Positions 1 through 7,296 of a stretch of DNA of 12,182 bases are shown here, in pieces. The notes under the pieces are model-generated. The model did not search any database. It had not been told where the DNA came from and was given only the letters and a program-made list of their open reading frames with translations. The stretch is from an uncultured Lachnospiraceae bacterium. GTDB lineage: Bacteria > Bacillota > Clostridia > Lachnospirales > Lachnospiraceae. Where the stretch lies: NCBI GenBank assembly GCA_946639085.1, contig CAMPBP010000013.1, positions 1-12,182 of the forward strand, read 5' to 3'. The position numbers and the translations under genes are program-made. Numbering within the stretch: position 1 is the first letter of the stretch; each line of letters begins with the position of its first letter.

Positions 1-230
1 CTTTCTGGGAATCGAAAATAAGACTGCAAATTATTACCGCGATTCTCATTTACTCTCACCTTTTACTTCATAATAACGAGCCTAGCCCAATTAAAACGAC
101 ATTTGTATTTTATCAGAAATGTAAAAAGAAAAAAATAAAATAAGCATTAATTTATTGCTAATAAGATATTCCTCCGTATTTACGGCAAAACTTAAATTTT
201 CAGAAAAAAGAATCAAAAGATACAAATAAC

Positions 231-263
231 GGTTACATAACCGATTGACTGAGGTTACATAAC
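231..263. repeat. Pair of GGTTACATAAC direct repeats, 22 bp apart
   Basis: The 11-bp word GGTTACATAAC occurs at 231-241 and again at 253-263. The start-to-start distance is 22 bp, about two helical turns. The first copy extends to GGTTACATAACC, a small inverted repeat (GGTTA/TAACC). A related word, GGTTTACATAA, lies at 661-671, just before the nfo ribosome site. The spacing suits two protein dimers bound on one DNA face, but no known regulator was recognised. Confidence 0.45.
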
Positions 264-357
264 AATATTGACCCCTATAGTATCGTGTACTTTTTTGATT
301 AGGCAATATTGCAAGTCCGCAATTCACGGACGTGGGATAAGTGAATAAAAAGGGAAC

Positions 358-387
358 AAATCCACACTTTCCACAAAGTTATCCACA
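358..387 (+). promoter_or_regulatory. Cluster of DnaA-box-like sequences
   Basis: Three 9-mers ending in CCACA lie in tandem: AAATCCACA (358-366), CTTTCCACA (367-375) and TTATCCACA (379-387). The last matches the canonical DnaA box exactly; the first two each differ from it at two positions. The flanks are AT-rich. A single perfect box can arise by chance, but three in 30 bp is more suggestive. No dnaA, dnaN or rpmH is visible, so calling this a replication origin is not justified. It could also be a DnaA-binding control site. Confidence 0.35.
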
Positions 388-520
388 AGTGTCACCGTCA
401 ATTTTGAAGGTATGTATGTCAGTTTTCCCAAAATGCATGTCATAAACTTCAGAATTCAGAATAGTTTAAAACTTATTTTGCTCGACATAATCACTTAACA
501 ATAATTTCTTTATTGTAAAC

Positions 521-550
521 TTGATAAAAAACGCATTTTTCCATTATAAT
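521..550 (+). promoter_or_regulatory. Probable sigma-A promoter for nfo
   Basis: A -35 element TTGATA (521-526) is followed after 18 bp by a perfect -10 TATAAT (545-550). Transcription would start near 557, giving a leader of about 139 nt before the nfo start at 696. The perfect -10 box is the main support; the -35 matches the consensus at 4 of 6 positions. Confidence 0.55.
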
Positions 551-584
551 CGATATGTGTGAAAAATGTTGATTTAGCGGATTT

Positions 585-647
585 GAAAAAAGGCCGAAAA
601 AAGGGGCCTGAAAACACACTGAAAAAGCCCCGAAAATGCCCCGAAAG
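585..647 (+). repeat. Phased GAAA/A-tract leader with competing GC-rich hairpins
   Basis: Runs beginning GAAA start at 585, 596, 610, 621, 632 and 643, so five intervals are 11, 14, 11, 11 and 11 bp. Part of this is a tandem 9-mer GCCCCGAAA at 627-635 and 638-646. A-tracts in helical phase are expected to curve DNA. In the transcript, AGGCC (591-595) can pair with GGCCT (605-609), or GGGGC (603-607) can pair with GCCCC at 627-631 or 638-642; these pairings exclude each other. The segment is in the predicted nfo leader. Function is unknown. Confidence 0.4.
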
Positions 648-695
648 AACACCGGGAGACGGTTTACATAATTTCAAATCGAATTAGGAGAAAAA

Positions 696-1550
696 ATGAT
701 ATATTTAGGATCTCATGTCGCCATGAGCGGCAAAGAAATGTTTTTGGGCTCCGTTAAAGAAGCGCTCTCTTACGGATCGAATACATTCATGGTTTATACC
801 GGAGCACCTCAGAATTCAAAAAGAAGACCTCTTAATGAGTTAAGAATACCCGAAGCCAAAGAACTTATGAAAGAATCGGGCATCGACAGGTTCATTGTGC
901 ACGCTCCCTACCTTATCAATCTCGGAAACAGCGTAAACGAAGAGACTTTTAAACTCGGAAAAGAGATGCTCGCGGTAGAACTTGAGCGTGCTCACGAAAT
1001 GGGAAGCGACATAATGGTGCTTCATCCGGGTTCGGCTGTCGGTGCGGAACCTGAAGTCGGAATAGCAAAGATAATAGAAGGACTTGATGAAGTTATAAAG
1101 ACGACAGAATACGGCTTGATAGCCCTTGAGACCATGGCTGGGAAGGGTTCTGAGCTGGGACGTAACTTCGATGAGTTAAAAGCCATATTTGACGGCGTAA
1201 AAGACAATTCCCGCCTTCGTATATGCATAGACACATGCCATCTTAACGACGCAGGATATGATGTTGCAAACGACTTTGACAGTGTTTTAAATGAGCTTGA
1301 CTCAAAGATAGGAATAGACAGGATAGCCTGCGTGCACATTAACGACAGCATGAATCCTCTCGGTGCCCACAAAGACCGCCACGCCAACATAGGAAAAGGC
1401 ACCATCGGTCTTGAAGCGTTAAGATATGTGGTTCATCACGAAAAACTTGAAGGTCTTCCCATGTGTCTTGAAACACCTCACATCAAAGACCCCGCAAATC
1501 CAAAAGAAGGCTATGCTCCTTATAAAGAAGAGATAGCCTTACTCAGATGA
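696..1550 (+). CDS. nfo: Deoxyribonuclease IV (endonuclease IV, AP endonuclease)
   Basis: This 284-residue protein is a full-length endonuclease IV of the TIM-barrel family. Such enzymes cut DNA 5' of abasic sites and process damaged 3' ends in cytoplasmic base excision repair, using three Zn ions. The expected ligands are visible: His69 (VHAP), His110 (LHPG), Glu145 (ALETMAGKG), Asp179 and His182 (DTCH), His214 (VHINDS), Asp227 and His229 (KDRH), and Glu259 (LETPH). The N-terminal GSHVAMSGK and TGAPQN blocks are also typical. The ATG has AGGAG five bases upstream (686-690). It is the only plus-strand gene here and is convergent with the isomerase gene, with just 8 bp between the two stop codons. 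A promoter is predicted at 521-550. No SOS-type LexA box was recognised. Confidence 0.96.
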   Translation: MIYLGSHVAMSGKEMFLGSVKEALSYGSNTFMVYTGAPQNSKRRPLNELRIPEAKELMKESGIDRFIVHAPYLINLGNSVNEETFKLGKEMLAVELERAHEMGSDIMVLHPGSAVGAEPEVGIAKIIEGLDEVIKTTEYGLIALETMAGKGSELGRNFDELKAIFDGVKDNSRLRICIDTCHLNDAGYDVANDFDSVLNELDSKIGIDRIACVHINDSMNPLGAHKDRHANIGKGTIGLEALRYVVHHEKLEGLPMCLETPHIKDPANPKEGYAPYKEEIALLR

Positions 1551-1558
1551 TCTGTTGT

Positions 1559-2803
1559 TTAATTTATTTCATGTATCGCTTTTGCGATCACTTCATCTAT
1601 TCTTGAATATGGTATGAGCATGGCCTGGAAAGCGTGATAAATATCCGATTTTCCGGGCCATACCGTTCCTTTGGGCCTGTTATTCTCATCCAGCTGATGA
1701 AACCAGGATCCGCTCTTATGATCCATCACTCTGCTGTCGAGATATTCCATAAACTCCGCGTACAGATCCGCATATTTCTTATCCCCGGTTATCCTGTAAA
1801 GAACAGAGGAAGTATCGATGGCTTCCGCCAAAGTCCAATGCATCCTGTCTCTTACCACCGGTTTTCCGTTCCAATCTGTGGTATATACGATTCCCTTATC
1901 TCCGTCTGCATTCCAAGCATCCTTCACGGCACGCTCAAACAGTTTACACGAAACGGATATATAATAATTTCTTTTTTCCAAAGAAACCGCGTCGTTCGAT
2001 TCGTAAGTCGATAAGCACCACTGTGCGATGAGCCTCGCCCATTCTATACCGTGTCCCGGAGTTGCTCCGTAAGGCTTGAACGGGTCATCCGGTTTATCTA
2101 TATTTTTATCAAGATCGGGCTTCCAGTCCGACGTGAAATGCTCGGGAATCCTGTAATCATTGTCCTTGGCCCATCCGATCACGTGATCTATTATCCTGCC
2201 CGCCCTTATTCTGTATTCTTCGTTTTCCAGGCAGTCAGCCACCGCAAGAAAAGCCTCAACGGTATGCATGTTGGCGTTTATGCCTCTGTAATCGTCGAGC
2301 TTTTTAAATTCCGTATCCCAGGTATCACATGATAATCCTTCTTTATCGTTCCAGAAATACTTATCATATGTTTTAAGTGCGTCATCCAGAAGTTTTTTTG
2401 CACCCTCAACTCCCGCAAGGTATGCGCTGGTCGCCGCAAGTATCACAAAAGCGTGAGCATAGCACTGCTTTGTGGGAACAATGTCGCCGTCTTTTGTAAT
2501 GCCGGCATACCAGCCACCGTTTTCTTTGTCCCTTAATTCTCCCAAAAGACCTTTAACGGCTGCGCCGGCCAACTCTTTGCCTTCTTTGTATCCCATCATG
2601 GAACCGATGCTGTAAACATGGGCCATACGGCATGTTATCCAGGTTTCCCTGTTTCGCTCCGTCCACGGAGTTCCGTCGTCTCCGAGATAATAACTCGAAC
2701 CGCCGGGAGAAGGAAATCTTCTTCCGAAATCAAGCAGCGCGTATGCGTTATCTTTAAGAAATGCTTTGTTTTCCTGAGTGTCGATCAGATATTTTCTATC
2801 CAT
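1559..2803 (-). CDS. YihS-like D-mannose (aldose-ketose) isomerase, AGE superfamily
   Basis: The 414-residue protein belongs to the N-acylglucosamine 2-epimerase (AGE) superfamily, an (alpha/alpha)6 barrel. By recall it resembles E. coli/Salmonella YihS, which interconverts mannose and fructose, more closely than cellobiose 2-epimerase. Matching blocks include WITCRMAHVYS (Arg59), GGWYA, YRGINANMHTVEAF (His180), TPGHGIEWAR (His251), GIVYTTDWNGKPVV and KSDIYH (His390); the Arg and three His positions match the YihS catalytic set. The start at 2803 has AAGGAG seven bases upstream; an in-frame ATG 33 bases earlier has no comparable site. It is last in the cluster, 38 bp after the beta-mannosidase gene. 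The context supports converting released mannose to fructose for the adjacent kinase. A mannose 2-epimerase activity (mannose to glucose) is the main alternative. Confidence 0.88.
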   Translation of the reverse strand: MDRKYLIDTQENKAFLKDNAYALLDFGRRFPSPGGSSYYLGDDGTPWTERNRETWITCRMAHVYSIGSMMGYKEGKELAGAAVKGLLGELRDKENGGWYAGITKDGDIVPTKQCYAHAFVILAATSAYLAGVEGAKKLLDDALKTYDKYFWNDKEGLSCDTWDTEFKKLDDYRGINANMHTVEAFLAVADCLENEEYRIRAGRIIDHVIGWAKDNDYRIPEHFTSDWKPDLDKNIDKPDDPFKPYGATPGHGIEWARLIAQWCLSTYESNDAVSLEKRNYYISVSCKLFERAVKDAWNADGDKGIVYTTDWNGKPVVRDRMHWTLAEAIDTSSVLYRITGDKKYADLYAEFMEYLDSRVMDHKSGSWFHQLDENNRPKGTVWPGKSDIYHAFQAMLIPYSRIDEVIAKAIHEIN

Positions 2804-2810
2804 TAAACAA

Positions 2811-2816
2811 CTCCTT
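2811..2816 (-). promoter_or_regulatory. Ribosome binding site fixing the isomerase start
   Basis: On the minus strand AAGGAG lies 7 bases before the ATG at 2803. It lies inside the longer in-frame reading that would begin at 2836, so it supports the shorter 414-residue protein. Confidence 0.8.
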
Positions 2817-2841
2817 ATTATTTCTTTTTGCCCCATCGGAC

Positions 2842-5328
2842 CTACCGGATAGAATATACACTCCTGACTTCAAGACCTGTAGGTGTACCCTTTAATATCT
2901 TTACGCGTTTCTCGCCGCCGTTCATATCAAAGAAATTGTCGGAAAGAATCAGATCGTCCGAATCGTTTCTTATCTCTATACTCTTGGCAAAACGGTCGCA
3001 AGAAACCGTTATCTCATCACCGTTAACGCTTACTTTTAGCCCCGGATCAACGAAATCAAAATGCTTAGGCGGACAGAAAAGAACGGTCCCGCTCGATATT
3101 TCTTCGTCTTTTTCAAAAAGTTGATAGCTTACGTAATCTTCATACGTTCGAGCACTTTTGAGATCGACTTTATCAAGCCACACTGATGAAAAAGCATCAA
3201 CGTTCACGGTTTTTTCTTCTTCCCTCAATGCTTTTCCAAAGTTATCTCTTAACTGCCATTTTACAACAACATCTCTTTTATCTTTTGATTCGTTGGCTAC
3301 GCTTAACCTGATGGATTTATTAAGATCAAAAGGTTCCGCGTTCACGTTCATCGTCTGCGTAAGAAGTCCTTCTTCCTCACAAGAGATCAAAAGCGGTGCG
3401 AAGAACCTTTTCGCATAATAGTGCAGCGCCTTCCAACGTCCATAATAATCTATCGATGACCAGGAAGCAACCGGCCAGCAATCATTAAGCTGCCAGTAAA
3501 CCGTTCCCATGCAGCGACCTCTGTTTCTTCTGAAGTGCTCAACTCCGTATCTTATAGCCTCTGCCTGCAAAAGCTGGGAAGCATAAACAAGCGTATCAAG
3601 ATCATTGGGATAAAGAAACGTCTGCTCCATATAATTCATTATCTTGCCGTTGGCAGAAGCGTTTCTTTGATGCTTCTCCATAACGTATGAAAACACGTTT
3701 CTGTCTTTTGGAAGCGTAAACGTTTCGATCGTCTTTATCGAAGGGAATGACTGAAAGCCAAACTCGGAAAGATATCTGAAATGAAACTTTCGATACTCTG
3801 TAAACGGTTTGTTTCCGTGCCAAACGTCCCAATAATGCACATCTCCTCTGTCGGGAGAATTGGGATCGTCGAAACCTCCTCCGCAGGAAGGAGAAGCGGG
3901 CCAGTAAAACCTGTCAGGATCCTCACTTTCCAACAGTCTTGGAAAAAGGTATTCGTACATCTTAACATAGTCGCTTTTTATCTCATTTTTCGCGCCCCAT
4001 TCGCCTTTGTCGACAAACATCTCCATTTCGTTGTTGCCACACCAAAGTCCCAGACTCGCATGATGACAAAGCCTTCTTATGTTGTCGGTAAGTTCGGCAA
4101 GTATGTTTTCTTCAAATTCTCTTGTAAGTCTGTAATTTGCACACGCGAACATAAAATCCTGCCATACGACAAGCCCGAGTTCATCACAGGCATCATAAAA
4201 ATCATCCGAAGGATATAGTCCGCCGCCCCAAACGCGAATGCAGTTAAAATGTGCGTCTTTGCACTGTTTCAAAAGATCGTAAGTTCTTTCTTTGTTGCAC
4301 CTTGAAAGAATGTTGTCTTCGGGAATGTAGTCCGCACCCATTGCAAAAAACTTTACGTTGTTTATCTTATGGGCAAATTCGGAACCGTATTCATCCTTAA
4401 CGGTGCTCATTTCCATTTTTCTTAAGCCTATGCGCTTCTTTGCAATATCAATGACATTTCCGAAACTGTCTGACAGTTCGACGATAACGGTATAAAGCGG
4501 TTGCTCTCCCAAACCGTTGGGCCACCAAAGAAGCGGATCGCATATATCGATCGAACGGTCATTTGATATATTTTCTTTGTCAAAGATCGTATTACCAAAG
4601 GGATCGAGCATCGTCACCAATAAATCGTATCCGCAACCCGAAAAATCATGCTCCGCATCATCGCCCAATGCATCTTTTACCGATATGTCAAAAGAAAGCT
4701 TTACGTTTTTCAGATCATCACCGAAAACCTGTCTTATATATACGCGTGAAAGTCTTGCTTTTTTTACCTTCAAAAGCTCTACTTCTTTCCATATACCGGC
4801 GTCGGGAAGTCTCGGACCCCAGTCCCATCCAAACATATAGTGCCCTTTTCGGATCTTGGGAAATCCGCGCATGGCATCTTCCGTTCCGAGTATCGCAGGG
4901 TCAGCTTCATATTCCTTTGCAATGAACTCAACAGGCGAATGAAGCAGCACAACAAGCTCGTTTTTGTTTTCTTTAAGCATATCCTTAACGGAATAATCCC
5001 AGATACGATGCATGTTGTTTGTACTTCCGAGAATATGGCCGTTAAGCCTGATATCTGTAAGAGTATCAAGGCCGTTGAAACGAAGCAGCACCTCGTCTGC
5101 ATCGTCGAGTTCACTCTTTGACACATTAAAAGCGCCCTTGTACTCAAAATCATTTTTCATAAGCATAAGAGCGCCGTCTTCGTTATCTCTGAAATAAGGG
5201 TCATCCATACGGCCGGCTTTTAAAAGATCGTTGTAAACCGAACCGGGAACGTATGCCGGAATAGATTCGTTCCCGAAAACACCCTTAACGCATAATTCCC
5301 ATTTTTGATCTGTATCAATTCTTTTCAT
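2842..5328 (-). CDS. Beta-mannosidase, glycoside hydrolase family 2
   Basis: The 828-residue protein is a GH2 beta-mannosidase, which removes terminal beta-linked mannose from oligosaccharides with retention of configuration. No signal peptide is visible, so it should act in the cytoplasm on imported substrate. Visible features in order are an N-terminal jelly-roll with VPGSVYNDLL and FNGLDTLTDIRLNG (27-97), KGHYMFGWDWGPRLPDAGIW (161-180), an immunoglobulin-like domain ending in LLWWPNGLGEQPLY, and a TIM barrel with NCIRVWGGGLYPSDDFYDACDELG. The acid/base should be Glu434 (WCGNNE) and the nucleophile Glu522 (YLSEFGFQSFPS). The ATG at 5328 overlaps the kinase gene by 14 bp and follows AAAGGGA; a TTG 15 bases earlier has no support. 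The overlap suggests translational coupling. The substrate could be mannan-derived mannobiose or the N-glycan core disaccharide; sequence alone does not separate these. Confidence 0.94.
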   Translation of the reverse strand: MKRIDTDQKWELCVKGVFGNESIPAYVPGSVYNDLLKAGRMDDPYFRDNEDGALMLMKNDFEYKGAFNVSKSELDDADEVLLRFNGLDTLTDIRLNGHILGSTNNMHRIWDYSVKDMLKENKNELVVLLHSPVEFIAKEYEADPAILGTEDAMRGFPKIRKGHYMFGWDWGPRLPDAGIWKEVELLKVKKARLSRVYIRQVFGDDLKNVKLSFDISVKDALGDDAEHDFSGCGYDLLVTMLDPFGNTIFDKENISNDRSIDICDPLLWWPNGLGEQPLYTVIVELSDSFGNVIDIAKKRIGLRKMEMSTVKDEYGSEFAHKINNVKFFAMGADYIPEDNILSRCNKERTYDLLKQCKDAHFNCIRVWGGGLYPSDDFYDACDELGLVVWQDFMFACANYRLTREFEENILAELTDNIRRLCHHASLGLWCGNNEMEMFVDKGEWGAKNEIKSDYVKMYEYLFPRLLESEDPDRFYWPASPSCGGGFDDPNSPDRGDVHYWDVWHGNKPFTEYRKFHFRYLSEFGFQSFPSIKTIETFTLPKDRNVFSYVMEKHQRNASANGKIMNYMEQTFLYPNDLDTLVYASQLLQAEAIRYGVEHFRRNRGRCMGTVYWQLNDCWPVASWSSIDYYGRWKALHYYAKRFFAPLLISCEEEGLLTQTMNVNAEPFDLNKSIRLSVANESKDKRDVVVKWQLRDNFGKALREEEKTVNVDAFSSVWLDKVDLKSARTYEDYVSYQLFEKDEEISSGTVLFCPPKHFDFVDPGLKVSVNGDEITVSCDRFAKSIEIRNDSDDLILSDNFFDMNGGEKRVKILKGTPTGLEVRSVYSIR

Positions 5329-6253
5329 TAAGTTCCCTTTCAATCTCCTCCCTGTAAGGAAGGGCAGGTATTCCTCCCGGCTTTTGTACGCACAGTCCGC
5401 CGGATATCGAGCCGTATTTGCCGGCCTTTACCAGTTTTTCCATGGTTATGTCGGAAACGTTCTTTACACCCTGATCAAGAAGGCACGATAAAAAGCCTCC
5501 CCAGAAAGCATCTCCTGCTCCCGTAGTATCCGTCGCTTTTGCTTTCATGGGTGCAACGTCTTCGAATCCGTTATCAAAGAATATTCTCGCCCCATCTTTA
5601 CCTCTTGTAAGCACTGTGACAGCTATATCATACCGTTTCATAAAATTCGGTATATTGTCCTCACCGCCCACAAACATAAGCTCCTCATCGGAAATCTTTA
5701 AAAGGTCCGTCAGAGGGAATATCTTTTCAGACTCTTTTAAGCAATCTTCCGCGCTCCAGATCTTATCTCTGTAATTGATATCAAAGCTTACAAGTTTTTT
5801 GTTTTCTTTTGCGATTTTAAGTGCGAGAATAACCGCATCTTTTTCGGGACTTCCCGACTGACTGACGGATCCGGCATGCACTATGTCAAATTGAGATATA
5901 TCTGCTCTTCTGACGTCGTCTTCACTAAGAAGCATATCGGCACCGGGTTTTCTGGCGAAAGTAAACGAGCGGTCACCCTTTTCATCCAGAGTCACAAAAG
6001 CAAGCGTAGTCGTCGCAGCATTGCAAAGTTCCGGCACAAGTATCTCAACGCCATTCTCATTTAAAGTATTCATCAAAAGCTTTCCGAAATCATCATTCCC
6101 AAGCTTTCCCATAAAACCTGCACCTATCCTGTTTCTTGCAATGCTGACGGCCACGTTTGCCGGAGCACCTCCGGGATTGGCCGTATAGGAATTGGGCATC
6201 CCCTTAACGGGAGTAAAATCTATAAGCATTTCTCCGATGCATAAAACTTTCAT
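5315..6253 (-). CDS. PfkB-family carbohydrate kinase, probable fructokinase
   Basis: The 312-residue protein is a ribokinase/PfkB-family sugar kinase of fructokinase type, which phosphorylates fructose to fructose 6-phosphate with ATP. Visible motifs are the N-terminal IGEMLIDF, PfkB signature 1 (GGAPANVAVSIAR through MGKLGNDDFG, residues 28-57), the fructokinase-like FDINYRDKIW (157-166), and signature 2 DTTGAGDAFWGG (242-253) with catalytic Asp248 in the anion hole. The start has AGGAGA seven bases upstream, and the gene lies 14 bp after the lacI stop. Its end overlaps the beta-mannosidase start. In this operon the likely substrate is fructose made by the isomerase. Direct phosphorylation of mannose, or of another ketose, cannot be excluded from motifs alone. 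Confidence 0.88.
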   Translation of the reverse strand: MKVLCIGEMLIDFTPVKGMPNSYTANPGGAPANVAVSIARNRIGAGFMGKLGNDDFGKLLMNTLNENGVEILVPELCNAATTTLAFVTLDEKGDRSFTFARKPGADMLLSEDDVRRADISQFDIVHAGSVSQSGSPEKDAVILALKIAKENKKLVSFDINYRDKIWSAEDCLKESEKIFPLTDLLKISDEELMFVGGEDNIPNFMKRYDIAVTVLTRGKDGARIFFDNGFEDVAPMKAKATDTTGAGDAFWGGFLSCLLDQGVKNVSDITMEKLVKAGKYGSISGGLCVQKPGGIPALPYREEIERELNEKN

Positions 6254-6267
6254 TTTCCGATCTCCTG

Positions 6268-7275
6268 CTACGAACCAATCTTCTTTACCGAATGACGCTC
6301 AACCAGCGTCCCCGATACGAGTACGCGACCTACCGTGTAATCTCTGTTCTCAACTTTTTCAAGTATTATCCTGATCACATTTTTAACCAAAGCATCCGTG
6401 TCTACGCCGTAGGTAGTGATCTTTGGCGAACTCATCTCAGCATATATAAAGTTATCAAAAGCCACTACAGATACATCCTCAGGTACGTTGTAACCTTTTT
6501 CCTGAAGTTTTTTCACGAGATTGAACGCAACCGCGTCCGAATTGCATACAAAAGCGGTAGGCATCTTCTTGGGAAATTCTATTCCTATAAAGTCGCCTTC
6601 CTCATCTCTGTCTTCTATGCGCCAATCGTCCGAAACCGTAAGTCCGGCCGACAGCATGGCTCTGTAATAGCCTATGTAACGATCCATTATACTGCTGGTA
6701 CTTCTGATGCTGCCTACAAATGCAATATCCTTATGCCCTTTATGGATAAGGTAATTCGTAAGCATTCCGGAACCGAATACGCTGTCGCTTATAACGGCAT
6801 CTTCCACCACGTCCTCATCATAAAAATCCATATATAAAATAGGGAGATTATAATCTTTTAGCATATTAAGATTGTTTTTGGACATCTGACCGAGAACGAT
6901 TATCCCTTCTATCTGATTGGAAGAGATAAGTGCCGGAGGTTCCAGGCTCTTTTCGGATCTTCTCATGATTATCTCGAGCATACCCAATTGACCTGCATCC
7001 GTAAGCATCATCATGGTCTTCTCGTACAGTCGGCTATAGTAAGCGTCTTTAGTGATAAAATGTTCACTGACGATTATTCCTATGTTGTGTCTTCTTTCTT
7101 CCGTTTCCTTCTTGCCGCCTGAATAGGTATAGCCCATCTCACCGGCTTTTTTGATTATCATCTTTCTAACCGCATCACTTACACCGTCTTTACCGCTGAG
7201 TGCCTTGGATACGGACACCGTACTTAAGTTAAGCTCCTTAGCCACATCTGACATGGTAACGGGCTTTCTGGACAT
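6268..7275 (-). CDS. LacI/GalR-family transcriptional regulator
   Basis: The 335-residue protein has an N-terminal LacI-type helix-turn-helix (MSDVAKELNLSTVSVSKALSG, residues 8-28), followed by a periplasmic-binding-protein-like effector domain (NIGIIVSEHF, then GIIVLGQ, DSVFGSGMLTNYLIHKGHKDIAFVG, PTAFVCNSDAVAF, DVSVVAFDNF). The linker at 48-65 is unusual: it runs GYTYSGGKKETEERRHN and lacks the usual hinge-helix pattern with the minor-groove leucine. GGAGG lies eight bases before the ATG. The gene begins the kinase-mannosidase-isomerase unit and has its own promoter, overlapped by an inverted repeat of TTACTTAATT. It likely represses both this unit and the transporter operon until a sugar effector binds. 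The effector is unknown; mannose, mannobiose or fructose are guesses from context. Confidence 0.92.
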   Translation of the reverse strand: MSRKPVTMSDVAKELNLSTVSVSKALSGKDGVSDAVRKMIIKKAGEMGYTYSGGKKETEERRHNIGIIVSEHFITKDAYYSRLYEKTMMMLTDAGQLGMLEIIMRRSEKSLEPPALISSNQIEGIIVLGQMSKNNLNMLKDYNLPILYMDFYDEDVVEDAVISDSVFGSGMLTNYLIHKGHKDIAFVGSIRSTSSIMDRYIGYYRAMLSAGLTVSDDWRIEDRDEEGDFIGIEFPKKMPTAFVCNSDAVAFNLVKKLQEKGYNVPEDVSVVAFDNFIYAEMSSPKITTYGVDTDALVKNVIRIILEKVENRDYTVGRVLVSGTLVERHSVKKIGS

Positions 7276-7296
7276 ATTGCCTACCTCCGTTTGAAT

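Larger units (their letters stand above)
1..695. other. 695-bp gene-free region upstream of nfo
   Basis: This AT-rich stretch has no open frame that looks like a real protein. The longest frame (78 codons, minus strand, 91-327) starts with GTG, has no ribosome site and encodes a low-quality sequence. The region holds two GGTTACATAAC repeats (231-241, 253-263), a small inverted repeat GTCCG/CGGAC (315-319, 327-331), and a 10-bp palindrome GCAATATTGC (303-312). It also has a cluster of DnaA-box-like words (358-387), near-identical words ATGTATGTCA and ATGCATGTCA 21 bp apart (412, 433), a probable sigma-A promoter (521-550) and a leader with phased A-tracts. No RNA family was recognised. Whatever lies left of position 1 is unknown, so part of this may be the control region of a divergent gene. 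Confidence 0.6.

Noticed and set aside
91..327. 78-codon minus-strand reading frame in the left noncoding region
   Set aside because: It starts with GTG without a ribosome site, has an unconvincing AT-driven composition, and shows no recognisable domain.
352..365. LexA/SOS box upstream of nfo
   Set aside because: GAAC at 354-357 is not followed by the GTTC partner at the needed spacing.
358..387. Chromosomal replication origin
   Set aside because: There are too few DnaA boxes, no dnaA/dnaN/rpmH neighbours, and genes to the right are oriented toward, not away from, the site.
1575..1588. Bidirectional terminator between nfo and the isomerase gene
   Set aside because: The stem is only 5 bp, lies inside the coding region and lacks a proper U-tract on either strand.
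1559..2803. Cellobiose/mannobiose 2-epimerase identity for the AGE-family protein
   Set aside because: The blocks NANMHTVEAF, TPGHGIEW and GIVYTTDWNGKPVV match my memory of YihS better, and no GH130 partner is present. It remains a weaker alternative.
3781..4218. 145-codon plus-strand frame opposite the beta-mannosidase gene
   Set aside because: It mirrors the catalytic barrel of a solid GH2 gene; long antisense frames are expected there from codon bias.
6292..6837. 181-codon plus-strand frame opposite lacI
   Set aside because: It lies wholly antisense to a well-supported LacI-family gene, has no clear ribosome site, and gives a composition unlike a real protein.
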